NCBI GenBank assembly: GCA_039029935.1
Contig: JBCCFC010000819.1
Coordinates: forward strand, 1 to 6,398
Length of the DNA: 6,398 bases
Direction: 5' to 3'
Source of the DNA: G039029935 sp039029935
GTDB lineage: Bacteria; Chloroflexota; Anaerolineae; Caldilineales; Caldilineaceae
Every line of letters starts with the position of its first letter. The stretch's first letter is position 1. Below are positions 1 to 5,872 of the stretch, in pieces. The translations under genes were made by a program, and so were the position numbers. The notes below the pieces were generated by a model. The model saw nothing but the letters and a program-made list of their open reading frames with translations. It did no database searches and was not told the origin of the DNA.

Positions 1-69
1 ATCGGCGTGGGTGCGGGGCGTGTAGACATCATTGAGAACGGCGTCGTTGGATACAACGGGTTTGATCAT
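1..69 (-). CDS. 5' fragment of a divergent copy of the MBL-fold hydrolase (possible mirror artefact)
   Basis: The minus strand from 69 down to the window edge reads 23 codons, MIKPVVSNDAVLNDVYTPRT then HAD. Eighteen of the 23 residues match the start of the plus-strand hydrolase at 184. The same GGAG ribosome-binding site lies at the same distance, because the whole stretch is the left arm of an inverted repeat centred at 126.5. If real, this is the start of a head-to-head paralogue sharing an identical promoter region. Doubt comes from the differences: all six coding changes are transversions and five alter the amino acid, which is not how a functional paralogue normally diverges. A fold-back chimera at a contig end would look the same. 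The gene is cut by the window edge, so nothing can be said of its active site. Confidence 0.4.
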   Translation of the reverse strand, partial: MIKPVVSNDAVLNDVYTPRTHAD

Positions 70-132
70 GATTTGCTCCTGTTTGTAGATCGATTGTCGG
101 GACCTCCGTAAGGTGTTCAATTTTTGCAAAAA

Positions 133-160
133 TTGAACACCTTCCGGAGGTCCCGACAAT
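133..160 (+). promoter_or_regulatory. Possible sigma-70-like promoter of the MBL-fold gene
   Basis: TTGAAC at 133-138 resembles a -35 box, and GACAAT at 155-160 is a weak -10 box with a 16-base gap. This would start transcription shortly before the ribosome-binding site at 174-177. The same elements occur mirrored for the minus-strand copy (93-98 and 115-120, apart from a mismatch between them). The -10 box is poor and the call is only by eye. Confidence 0.25.
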
Positions 161-183
161 CTATCTACAAACAGGAGCAAATC

Positions 184-1035
184 ATGATCAAACCAGTTTT
201 ATCCAACGACGCCTTTCTCAATGATGTCTACACGCACCGCAGCCAAGCCGATACGCTCAACATCTGGTGGCTGGGGCAGAGCGGCTATCTTGTCCAATAC
301 AATAGCGAACATCTGCTACTCGACCCCTATCTATCCGACTCGCTGACCAAGAAATATGCCAACACGCCCAAGCCTCATGTACGCATGACCGAAATTGTGA
401 TTGCACCGGAACGGCTGGACTTTATCGACGTGGCGACATCAAGCCATAACCACACCGACCACTTGGATGGCGAAACCATCATCCCGCTTATGCAGGTCAA
501 CGCGGAGATGACCATGATCGTCCCAGAAGCCAATCGTGATTTTGCCGCCAATCGTTTTCAGATGGAGCCAGCTCGTTTGACAGGCGTCACGCTGGATACC
601 CCTATCACCGTCGGTAGCTTTACCTTCCGCTCTGTACCTGCCGCCCATGAAGAGATTGAGCAGGATGAGAACGGTCATCACAAATTTATTGGGCTGATGG
701 TCGAGGTGGGGCCGTATACCATCTATCATAGTGGTGATACCATGCTCTATGATGGCATGACAGAGACATTGCTGGCTGCGGCAAATGGACGCACAGTTGA
801 TGTGGCATTGTTGCCAATCAATGGCCGTGATCCCAAGCGTGGCGTTGCGGGGAATCTATCTGGATTGGAGGCGGTTCAGGTGGGACGTGATATCAATGCG
901 CAGTTGGTGATTCCATGTCATTATGAGATGTTTGAGTTTAATACGGTATCTCCGGAGGCGTTTGTGGAGGGAGCAGAGGATAGTGGGCAATCGTATCATG
1001 TATTGAAGTGTGGTGAGCGTTTGACATTTGACTAA
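184..1035 (+). CDS. MBL-fold metal-dependent hydrolase, UlaG-like (putative sugar lactonase)
   Basis: This is a 283-residue cytoplasmic protein of the metallo-beta-lactamase fold (COG2220/UlaG-like group). ATG 184 is preferred over the in-frame TTG at 124 because GGAG lies at 174-177, six bases upstream, and family similarity begins here. The metal-site motif HNHTDH is at residues 88-93. Further expected ligands are His155 (in AAHE), Asp185 (in HSGDT) and His246 (in PCHYEMF). The strand-turn WWLGQSGYLV (28-37) followed by LLLDPYL (44-50) is typical of the group. No signal peptide or membrane segment is seen. Known relatives include L-ascorbate-6-phosphate lactonase (about 350 residues), so this protein is shorter. 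Neighbouring a xylonate dehydratase, it may open a sugar lactone such as xylonolactone; that is inference, and other substrates such as phosphoesters are possible. Fold is certain, substrate is not. Confidence 0.92.
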   Translation: MIKPVLSNDAFLNDVYTHRSQADTLNIWWLGQSGYLVQYNSEHLLLDPYLSDSLTKKYANTPKPHVRMTEIVIAPERLDFIDVATSSHNHTDHLDGETIIPLMQVNAEMTMIVPEANRDFAANRFQMEPARLTGVTLDTPITVGSFTFRSVPAAHEEIEQDENGHHKFIGLMVEVGPYTIYHSGDTMLYDGMTETLLAAANGRTVDVALLPINGRDPKRGVAGNLSGLEAVQVGRDINAQLVIPCHYEMFEFNTVSPEAFVEGAEDSGQSYHVLKCGERLTFD

Positions 1036-1117
1036 CAGGAAGATCGGGAAGGGCCAGAAGGAGAAAATGAAGGCTATCTCTCTTCCAGTCCTTCCCGATT
1101 TTCCTGTTAAAATTTTT
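1033..1117 (+). terminator. Long stem-loop with T-tract after the MBL-fold gene (terminator or attenuator)
   Basis: Bases 1033-1052 pair with 1090-1109 over 20 positions. The only DNA mismatch (G1042 opposite T1100) is a G-U pair in RNA, so the RNA stem is uninterrupted. The 37-base loop has further partial pairing between its purine-rich 5' half and pyrimidine-rich 3' half. TTTTT follows at 1113-1117, three bases after the stem. The stem begins on the hydrolase stop codon. Only 14 bases separate the T-tract from the next start, leaving no room for a conventional promoter, so partial read-through is likely. The stem is longer than most intrinsic terminators. Confidence 0.7.
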
Positions 1118-1131
1118 GTTTGAGGTATTTA

Positions 1132-1899
1132 ATGTCATCATTTCTAGGCATGAATCCATATTTGGAAGCTGACCATATTTGGCCTAGCTTTTTGACGATG
1201 CTTGCCAGTGAAATCGACAAGCAACTCAACAAGATATTGAGTGAGCATTACTATTCCATGATTGTAATTGGCACAGTGCTTGAGCCAATTACAAAATTAA
1301 GCGAAGCTACACAACAGGCAATCAACCATCACGCTATGCTTGCTGAGGATTCGGAGGCAACAACACTGGCTGCACCGATTCATCGTATCGCATTAGCCAG
1401 GAATGAAACTCGACACCGCTCTGTACAAATTCGCTTGGTTGAAAATCATCAATTGGTTACATCAATTGAAATTCTTTCACCACCGAATAAGCAAATACCT
1501 GGATTGTCACGGTATCAACAAAAACGACACACGATTCTCTATTCAGCTGTTCATTTGATTGAGTTGGACTTGTTTCGTGGTGGTCAGCGGGTGGCATGGG
1601 AATTGAATGAGTCGCCCGTTGACACAGATTATGTCGTACTACTTAATCGCTCCTTCAGTGGTGAAGAGCGAATTTCGGGAATTTGGCCCGTAGCAATCAA
1701 CGAGCCGTTGCCATTACTACCTGTGCCATTGCTTGAACCAGAGCCTGATATCCTGATTGACCTGAATCAAATGATTCAACACATCTATCATAAGTCACGG
1801 TATGCACAGCGACTCGACTATACCAAACCAATCCCATCACCCAAACTCCGTCCTACTATTCAAAAATGGATTGAAAACGATTGGAGCCAATCAACATGA
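1132..1899 (+). CDS. DUF4058 family protein of unknown function
   Basis: This is a 255-residue soluble protein with no signal peptide or membrane segment. ATG 1132 is chosen because GAGG at 1122-1125 lies six bases upstream and the family's N-terminal signature FLGMNPYLE (residues 4-12) follows at once; the in-frame TTG at 1120 has no such site. Other family hallmarks are RHRSVQIRLV (94-103), SIEILSPPNK (111-120), YQQKR (128-132) and HLIELDLFRGGQR (141-153). The length is close to usual for the family, so the gene looks intact. No function is established for DUF4058. Its stop overlaps the dehydratase start in ATGA (1896-1899), implying shared transcription and translational coupling. Sampled 60-base stretches of this gene are mostly 32-40% GC, against 55-65% in the dehydratase, which hints at a separate origin. 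Family assignment is confident, role unknown. Confidence 0.9.
   Translation: MSSFLGMNPYLEADHIWPSFLTMLASEIDKQLNKILSEHYYSMIVIGTVLEPITKLSEATQQAINHHAMLAEDSEATTLAAPIHRIALARNETRHRSVQIRLVENHQLVTSIEILSPPNKQIPGLSRYQQKRHTILYSAVHLIELDLFRGGQRVAWELNESPVDTDYVVLLNRSFSGEERISGIWPVAINEPLPLLPVPLLEPEPDILIDLNQMIQHIYHKSRYAQRLDYTKPIPSPKLRPTIQKWIENDWSQST
1882..1898 (+). promoter_or_regulatory. Ribosome-binding site and overlapping start of the dehydratase
   Basis: GGAG at 1883-1886 lies nine bases before ATG 1896, inside the last codons of the DUF4058 gene. The ATG shares bases with the upstream TGA stop (ATGA). This arrangement supports ATG 1896 over the in-frame TTG at 1881 and suggests that ribosomes finishing the upstream gene re-initiate here. 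Confidence 0.65.
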
Positions 1900-3890
1900 G
1901 TACAAACACAGAAAAATCAAACACGGCATCATCAAAAATTTATGAAATTCAAACCAATGCGGCGGGTCCAGAGGGAAGTCTTCCACTGGACCCTGATTTT
2001 TTACGCAATGCACCAAGCGGTGATCTCTTTGCGCTGAGTCAAAATGTGGGCATGGGTTGGAGTCCACGCCGACTGCGCACCAAGGAGTTTCTCATTCTCA
2101 GCACACAGGGTGGCATCCGCGCACCGGATGGCACACCGATTGCGCTCGGCTACCATACAGGCCACTGGGAAGTCGGCTTGCTCATGGAAGCAGCGGCGGA
2201 GGAGTTTAACAAGCACAACACGACGCCATTTGCAGGCTTTGTCACAGACCCCTGTGATGGCCGTAGTCAGGGGACACAGGGCATGATGGACAGCCTACCC
2301 TATCGCAATGATGCTGCACTGGTGTTGCGTCGGCTAGTGCGTTCACTGCCCACACGTCGCGGTGTCATGGGCGTAGGCACCTGTGACAAGGGCTTGCCTG
2401 CGATGATGATTGCGATGGCGGCGCAACATGAACTGCCAACGATTGTTGTTCCAGGCGGTGTGACCTTGCCACCGACCTATGGTGAGGATGCGGGTAAGAT
2501 TCAGACGATTGGGGCCAGATTTGCCCATGATGAGATCAGCTTGCAAGAAGCAGCGGATTTGGGCTGTCGAGCGTGTGCCTCACCAGGCGGTGGTTGTCAG
2601 TTTTTGGGGACAGCAGGAACCAGTCAAGTGGTGGCCGAAGGGCTGGGCATGACACTGATGCACGCCGCGCTTGCGCCATCGGGTCAACCGATTTGGACGG
2701 ATATGGCACGGCGTTCGGCACAGGCATTGATGCGACTGGAAGAGATGGGTTTGACAACGGCTGATATCCTGACCGAAGATGCCCTGCACAACGGCATGGT
2801 CATTCACGCGGCCTTTGGTGGCAGCACCAACTTGCTCCTGCACATTCCGGCTGTGGCCTATGCTGCGGGTCTACCACGCCCGACCGTCGCTGATTGGCAA
2901 CGCATCAACAATGCTGTGCCACGTCTGGTTGATGTCCTGCCCAACGGTCCTGTCGGTCATGTCACTGTGCAGGCATTTTTGGCGGGTGGTGTCCCCGAAG
3001 TGATGCTACATCTGCGTGACATGGACCTACTCAAGCTCGATGTTATGACCGTTGAGGGCCGACCGTTGGGTGAATCGCTCGACGAATGGGAAGGCAGCGA
3101 ACGGCGTCAGATTGTGCGCAAAATGTTACAGGATTTGGATGGCATTGACCCCAACGATGTGATCATGGATGCCCAGACCGCCAAAGAGCGTGGCTTAACC
3201 AGCACCGTAACCTTCCCTGTGGGCAATCTTGCGCCCGAAGGTTCGGTCATCAAAAGCACGGCCATTGACCCCTCTGTGGTGGATGACGATGGCGTCTATC
3301 GCAATTTGGGGCGAGCGCGGGTCTTCTACAGCGAGCGTGACGCCATCGCCGCCATCAAAGGTACTGCTAATTCTAAAGGGGAGGCACAACAAATCGAAGC
3401 TGGCGACATCATCGTACTAGCAGGTCGTGGTCCACTGGGCAGCGGCATGGAGGAAACCTATCAGCTTACCTCTGCCCTGCGCTATCTTCCCTTTGGCAAA
3501 GAAGTCGCGCTCATCACCGACGCCCGATTTAGTGGTGTCAGCACGGGAGCCTGTATTGGGCATATTGGTCCCGAAGCTCTAGCGGATGGACCGATTGGCC
3601 GTGTGCAAGAAGGCGACACAATTCAGCTCATTGTCGATACCATCAACTTAACAGGCAGTGTTGATCTCGTCGGTCATGATGGGCAACGCTATACATCCGA
3701 AGAGGGGGCTACAGTTTTGGCATCACGCACGGCATCGGCTGACCTCGTGCCTGATTCACGTCTGCCAGATGACACACGGCTATGGGCGGCACTGCAAGCG
3801 GCGGGTGGCGGCACATGGAGTGGTTGTGTGTATGATGTGGATCGGATTGTTGAGGTATTGGAAGCAGGCATGAAGGCATTGAGAGAATAA
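1896..3890 (+). CDS. yjhG: YjhG/YagF-type D-xylonate dehydratase (IlvD/Edd family)
   Basis: This 664-residue cytoplasmic iron-sulfur enzyme is expected to dehydrate D-xylonate, or a closely related aldonate, to 2-keto-3-deoxy-xylonate. It resembles E. coli YjhG/YagF along its whole length, from PSGDLF (40-45) and GMGWSP (52-57) to LPDDTRLWA (623-631) and GGTWSGC near the end. Cluster ligands expected in the family are Cys120 (DPCDG), Cys163 (GTCDKG) and Cys234 (GGGCQFLGT). Asp164 and Lys165 fit the Mg site with its carbamylated lysine, and Ser546 in TDARFSG fits the catalytic serine. The protein is about 100 residues longer than IlvD, as usual for this subfamily, with an insertion near 489-499 relative to the E. 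coli protein as I recall it. Branched-chain dihydroxy-acid dehydratase is unlikely given the subfamily motifs; L-arabinonate or other aldonates cannot be excluded. It is translationally coupled to the DUF4058 gene. Confidence 0.94.
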   Translation: MSTNTEKSNTASSKIYEIQTNAAGPEGSLPLDPDFLRNAPSGDLFALSQNVGMGWSPRRLRTKEFLILSTQGGIRAPDGTPIALGYHTGHWEVGLLMEAAAEEFNKHNTTPFAGFVTDPCDGRSQGTQGMMDSLPYRNDAALVLRRLVRSLPTRRGVMGVGTCDKGLPAMMIAMAAQHELPTIVVPGGVTLPPTYGEDAGKIQTIGARFAHDEISLQEAADLGCRACASPGGGCQFLGTAGTSQVVAEGLGMTLMHAALAPSGQPIWTDMARRSAQALMRLEEMGLTTADILTEDALHNGMVIHAAFGGSTNLLLHIPAVAYAAGLPRPTVADWQRINNAVPRLVDVLPNGPVGHVTVQAFLAGGVPEVMLHLRDMDLLKLDVMTVEGRPLGESLDEWEGSERRQIVRKMLQDLDGIDPNDVIMDAQTAKERGLTSTVTFPVGNLAPEGSVIKSTAIDPSVVDDDGVYRNLGRARVFYSERDAIAAIKGTANSKGEAQQIEAGDIIVLAGRGPLGSGMEETYQLTSALRYLPFGKEVALITDARFSGVSTGACIGHIGPEALADGPIGRVQEGDTIQLIVDTINLTGSVDLVGHDGQRYTSEEGATVLASRTASADLVPDSRLPDDTRLWAALQAAGGGTWSGCVYDVDRIVEVLEAGMKALRE

Positions 3891-3910
3891 AAATATTGTA
3901 AAATACAGCT

Positions 3911-3934
3911 ACCCACCGAATGAATTCGGTGGGT
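3911..3934. terminator. Hairpin between convergent genes, probable bidirectional terminator and copy of a dispersed repeat
   Basis: ACCCACCGAAT (3911-3921) pairs perfectly with ATTCGGTGGGT (3924-3934) across a two-base loop. It lies 20 bases after the dehydratase stop and 36 bases after the kinase stop on the other strand. In the minus direction it is followed by a T-rich run (TGTATTTTAC and then TATTTTTATT), fitting termination of the kinase transcript. In the plus direction no T-tract follows. The core CACCGAAT/ATTCGGTG recurs at 5766-5784, so this may also be a mobile or repetitive palindrome. Confidence 0.6.
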
Positions 3935-3970
3935 GCTACGTTCAGCACACGAGACCGAACACCAATCGAC

Positions 3971-5695
3971 TCAAAACAATTGCTCCTGACGCGAGAACCA
4001 CGCCCGCTCCAGTTCAGATGTAATAATATCGGGAGCCAATGGTTTGCCGATATAGCCATCTAGTCCGGCATCTTGGCGTGTAGTCGAGTCTTCCAGCGTG
4101 GTGTCAGCGGTGACAGCAATGATGTAGGGCTGGTTCATCGCATCACTCAACTGCATTTGACGAATCTGCTGTGTCGCCTCGATGCCGTTCAACTCTGGCA
4201 TCTGTATATCCATCAACACGACATCATAGCTCTTCTCTTGTACCGCGCTAACCGCCTCTTTTCCATCCTTCACCCAATCCACTTGATAACCAAAGCGTTT
4301 TAACAAACGGCGTGCAACCTTGGCATTGAGCACATTGTCCTCGGCCAGCAGAATGGCAAACGGGTAGCGTTGCGCCAATGTGTTATCGAACTTTTTCGGT
4401 TCGGATTTTGTCCCATGTTTGCCAGCCACAATTGGCTGTATTCGGTTTGGCTGTATCCGATGACGATGAGCGGCCAGTTGGATTGTTTCTTTGGCTGGCT
4501 GTTCTGATACCAGTTCTGATACCCGCGCTGTTTTGCTTTCTTCCACTACAATGGTAAAGGTGACAACCGTGCCAATGCCTTCTTTGCTCTCAATCTGTAG
4601 CTCACCACCCATCAATTGACAGAGCGAGCGAGCGAGTGCCAAGCCGATACCTGCGCCTTTGGGTGAGCCTGTCTTTGTATCTACACCATTAAACTCGTGC
4701 AGTCCATTTGCTTTAAAGAGAGTATCAACCGTCTCCGCACTCATACCCACACCATTATCTTTCACCGTAAACGCCAATGGAAGATGTTTCGTCTGCGCCT
4801 GTTCTTCTGATATACCCAATTGCACAGAAACCAAGATTTCGCCCTTTTGGGTTGCGTTCAAGCTATTTTCGATCAGGTTGCGCAAGAGCACCCCGATTCG
4901 TGTCGGGTCCCCACAGAGATGTGTCGGGATGGCAGGGTCAATATCAAAGCGCAAATTGACCTCTTGGGAGGCCGCTTGCGGTGTAAATTGTGTATACAGA
5001 CGTTTGAGTTTATCGCTGAGGACAAAATCCACACAGTCGATCTGGGTGGCCCCCGACTCGACTTTAGTATATTCCAGAATGGCATTGATGATGCTGATGG
5101 TGTCTTGGTTGCCGCGATAGGCTTCTTCGGCATATTCACGTTGCAGTGCTGTGAGATCAGAGTCGAGCAACAGGTGATTCATGCCCATTGCTGCATTCAT
5201 CGGTGTCCGCAGTTTATGGCTGATGGATGTGAGAAAATAGCTGCGTACCTGCGCCGCTTGTGCGGCTTGATGTTGAAGTTGATCGTTGGCTTCTTTTAAT
5301 GCCATCTGAGTTTGTTTGTGATTATAAATCTCTTTGCTTAAACGGCGATTCATATTGGCAGCCCACCCCGCAGCCTGAGCGACAAAGGCAACCACTGTGA
5401 CCCCAATCACAGAGATGAGGTTCATGACGTCACTCAGGGAGATAGTGGGGTCAATCAACGATAGTACATAGGCATTATACAATAATAGCGAGAAGCCACA
5501 GAGCAAACCATAACGGGGTCCAAACAAAATGCCCGCAACAATGGCGGGGATGACGCCAAAGGATGCGGCGACACCACCAACAACCGGATAGAGCGCGATG
5601 AGCAACAGCGTGTAGGTGGTGAAGGCCAACGAAAATGAGATGGCCGAAAAGGTGGCTGGGGGTTGGATTAATATGCGTAAAAGCTGGTTTATCAA
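3971..5695 (-). CDS. Membrane-bound hybrid sensor histidine kinase with C-terminal receiver
   Basis: This is a 574-residue hybrid two-component kinase. Four likely membrane helices (about 20-38, 42-60, 61-80 and 93-112) with short loops form the sensor, so it probably senses within or at the membrane. A helical linker (117-150) leads to the HisKA domain with His160 in SISHKLRTPMN. The ATPase domain shows an N-box (Asn273, Asn277), the G1 box DNGVGM (313-318) and the G2 box GAGIGLALA (347-355). A linker (386-440) precedes a receiver with AEDN (451-454), phospho-acceptor Asp496 in LMDIQMPE, Thr529 and Lys551. Start is TTG 5695: AGAGG lies nine bases upstream, a stop codon follows just upstream in frame, and the next Met is residue 90, inside the membrane region. 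No HAMP, PAS or HPt domain is visible and no response regulator is adjacent. Oddities are Lys161 in place of the usual Glu after the histidine, and two tandem duplications in the linker. Signal unknown. Confidence 0.93.
   Translation of the reverse strand: MINQLLRILIQPPATFSAISFSLAFTTYTLLLIALYPVVGGVAASFGVIPAIVAGILFGPRYGLLCGFSLLLYNAYVLSLIDPTISLSDVMNLISVIGVTVVAFVAQAAGWAANMNRRLSKEIYNHKQTQMALKEANDQLQHQAAQAAQVRSYFLTSISHKLRTPMNAAMGMNHLLLDSDLTALQREYAEEAYRGNQDTISIINAILEYTKVESGATQIDCVDFVLSDKLKRLYTQFTPQAASQEVNLRFDIDPAIPTHLCGDPTRIGVLLRNLIENSLNATQKGEILVSVQLGISEEQAQTKHLPLAFTVKDNGVGMSAETVDTLFKANGLHEFNGVDTKTGSPKGAGIGLALARSLCQLMGGELQIESKEGIGTVVTFTIVVEESKTARVSELVSEQPAKETIQLAAHRHRIQPNRIQPIVAGKHGTKSEPKKFDNTLAQRYPFAILLAEDNVLNAKVARRLLKRFGYQVDWVKDGKEAVSAVQEKSYDVVLMDIQMPELNGIEATQQIRQMQLSDAMNQPYIIAVTADTTLEDSTTRQDAGLDGYIGKPLAPDIITSELERAWFSRQEQLF
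4432..4461. repeat. 15-bp tandem duplication inside the kinase linker
   Basis: TTGGCTGTATTCGGT (4432-4446) is followed directly by TTGGCTGTATCCGAT (4447-4461), 13 of 15 bases identical. On the coding strand it gives RIQPN-RIQPI, residues 413-422, between the ATPase and receiver domains. It keeps frame. Confidence 0.85.
4501..4524. repeat. 12-bp tandem duplication inside the kinase linker
   Basis: GTTCTGATACCA (4501-4512) is followed by GTTCTGATACCC (4513-4524), 11 of 12 bases identical. It encodes VSEL-VSEQ, residues 392-399, in the same inter-domain linker as the 15-bp duplication. It keeps frame. Confidence 0.85.
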
Positions 5696-5765
5696 GATGA
5701 TCTACCTCTGACAAATCCACAGACTCATTGAGATGTTTGATGTTGTTTTAATTTTGAAAGAAAGT

Positions 5766-5784
5766 CACCGAATGCAATTCGGTG
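5766..5784. repeat. Palindrome upstream of the kinase, second copy of the CACCGAAT hairpin
   Basis: CACCGAAT (5766-5773) and ATTCGGTG (5777-5784) form an 8-bp perfect dyad around GCA. The same arms form the core of the hairpin at 3911-3934, so the kinase gene is bracketed by two copies. It lies 71 bases upstream of the kinase start and could act as an operator, a leader hairpin or a repetitive element. Confidence 0.75.
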
Positions 5785-5794
5785 TCTATCACAG

Positions 5795-5824
5795 AAAGTA
5801 TACTAAAGTATACTAAAGTATACT
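5795..5824. promoter_or_regulatory. Three exact 10-bp tandem repeats, candidate operator array
   Basis: AAAGTATACT occurs three times in immediate succession (5795-5804, 5805-5814, 5815-5824). Each unit holds the palindrome AGTATACT, so the same site is presented once per helical turn on the same face of the DNA. The array lies about 100 bases upstream of the kinase start. Because each unit also contains TATACT on both strands, it may instead supply -10 boxes. No factor is identifiable from the sequence. Confidence 0.5.
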
Positions 5825-5840
5825 ACGTTATGCTGAATAC

Positions 5841-5858
5841 AACCTGTTTTAACTGGTT
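5841..5858. promoter_or_regulatory. Interrupted 18-bp dyad upstream of the kinase
   Basis: AACCTGTTTTAACTGGTT is symmetric at 14 of its 18 positions (AACC-GTT arms facing AAC-GGTT). It lies 16 bases beyond the 10-bp repeat array and could be a second protein-binding site. Dyads of this quality also occur by chance in AT-rich DNA. Confidence 0.3.
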
Positions 5859-5872
5859 TTCTGTATTAGCAT

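Larger units (their letters stand above)
1..252. repeat. Long near-perfect inverted repeat centred at 126.5
   Basis: Each base x pairs with base 253-x across 126-base arms without any insertion or deletion. I count eight mismatched pairs: 109/144, 91/162, 58/195, 54/199, 39/214, 17/236, 11/242 and 7/246. The central 24 bases (115-138) are a perfect palindrome with no spacer. The arms cover the leader, ribosome-binding site and first 23 codons of the hydrolase in both directions. The left limit is set by the window edge, so true arm length is unknown. It may be an inverted gene duplication or a fold-back artefact. Confidence 0.95.

Noticed and set aside
124..183. A 20-residue N-terminal extension of the MBL-fold protein from a TTG at 124
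   Set aside because: It lies within the palindromic leader, has no ribosome-binding site, and GGAG with ATG 184 gives a better start matching the family.
1021..1026. Perfect TTGACA -35 box at the end of the hydrolase gene
   Set aside because: No acceptable -10 box lies 15-19 bases downstream; that region is the left arm of the stem-loop.
1040..1053. Resemblance of the stem sequence to a sequencing-adapter motif (AGATCGG)
   Set aside because: The match breaks after seven bases and the sequence is explained by the stem-loop.
1266..1290. AATTGGC/GCCAATT inverted repeat inside the DUF4058 gene
   Set aside because: A 7-bp dyad with an 11-base loop within coding sequence is expected by chance.
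1896..3890. Reading the dehydratase as branched-chain IlvD or phosphogluconate dehydratase Edd
   Set aside because: The length of 664 residues and motifs such as GMGWSP, GGGCQFLGTAGTSQV and LPDDTRLWA match the YjhG/YagF subfamily instead.
4659..5299. Long plus-strand open frames opposite the kinase gene (153 and 159 codons)
   Set aside because: They are antisense to a gene with clear domain motifs, and their translations show no recognisable family features.
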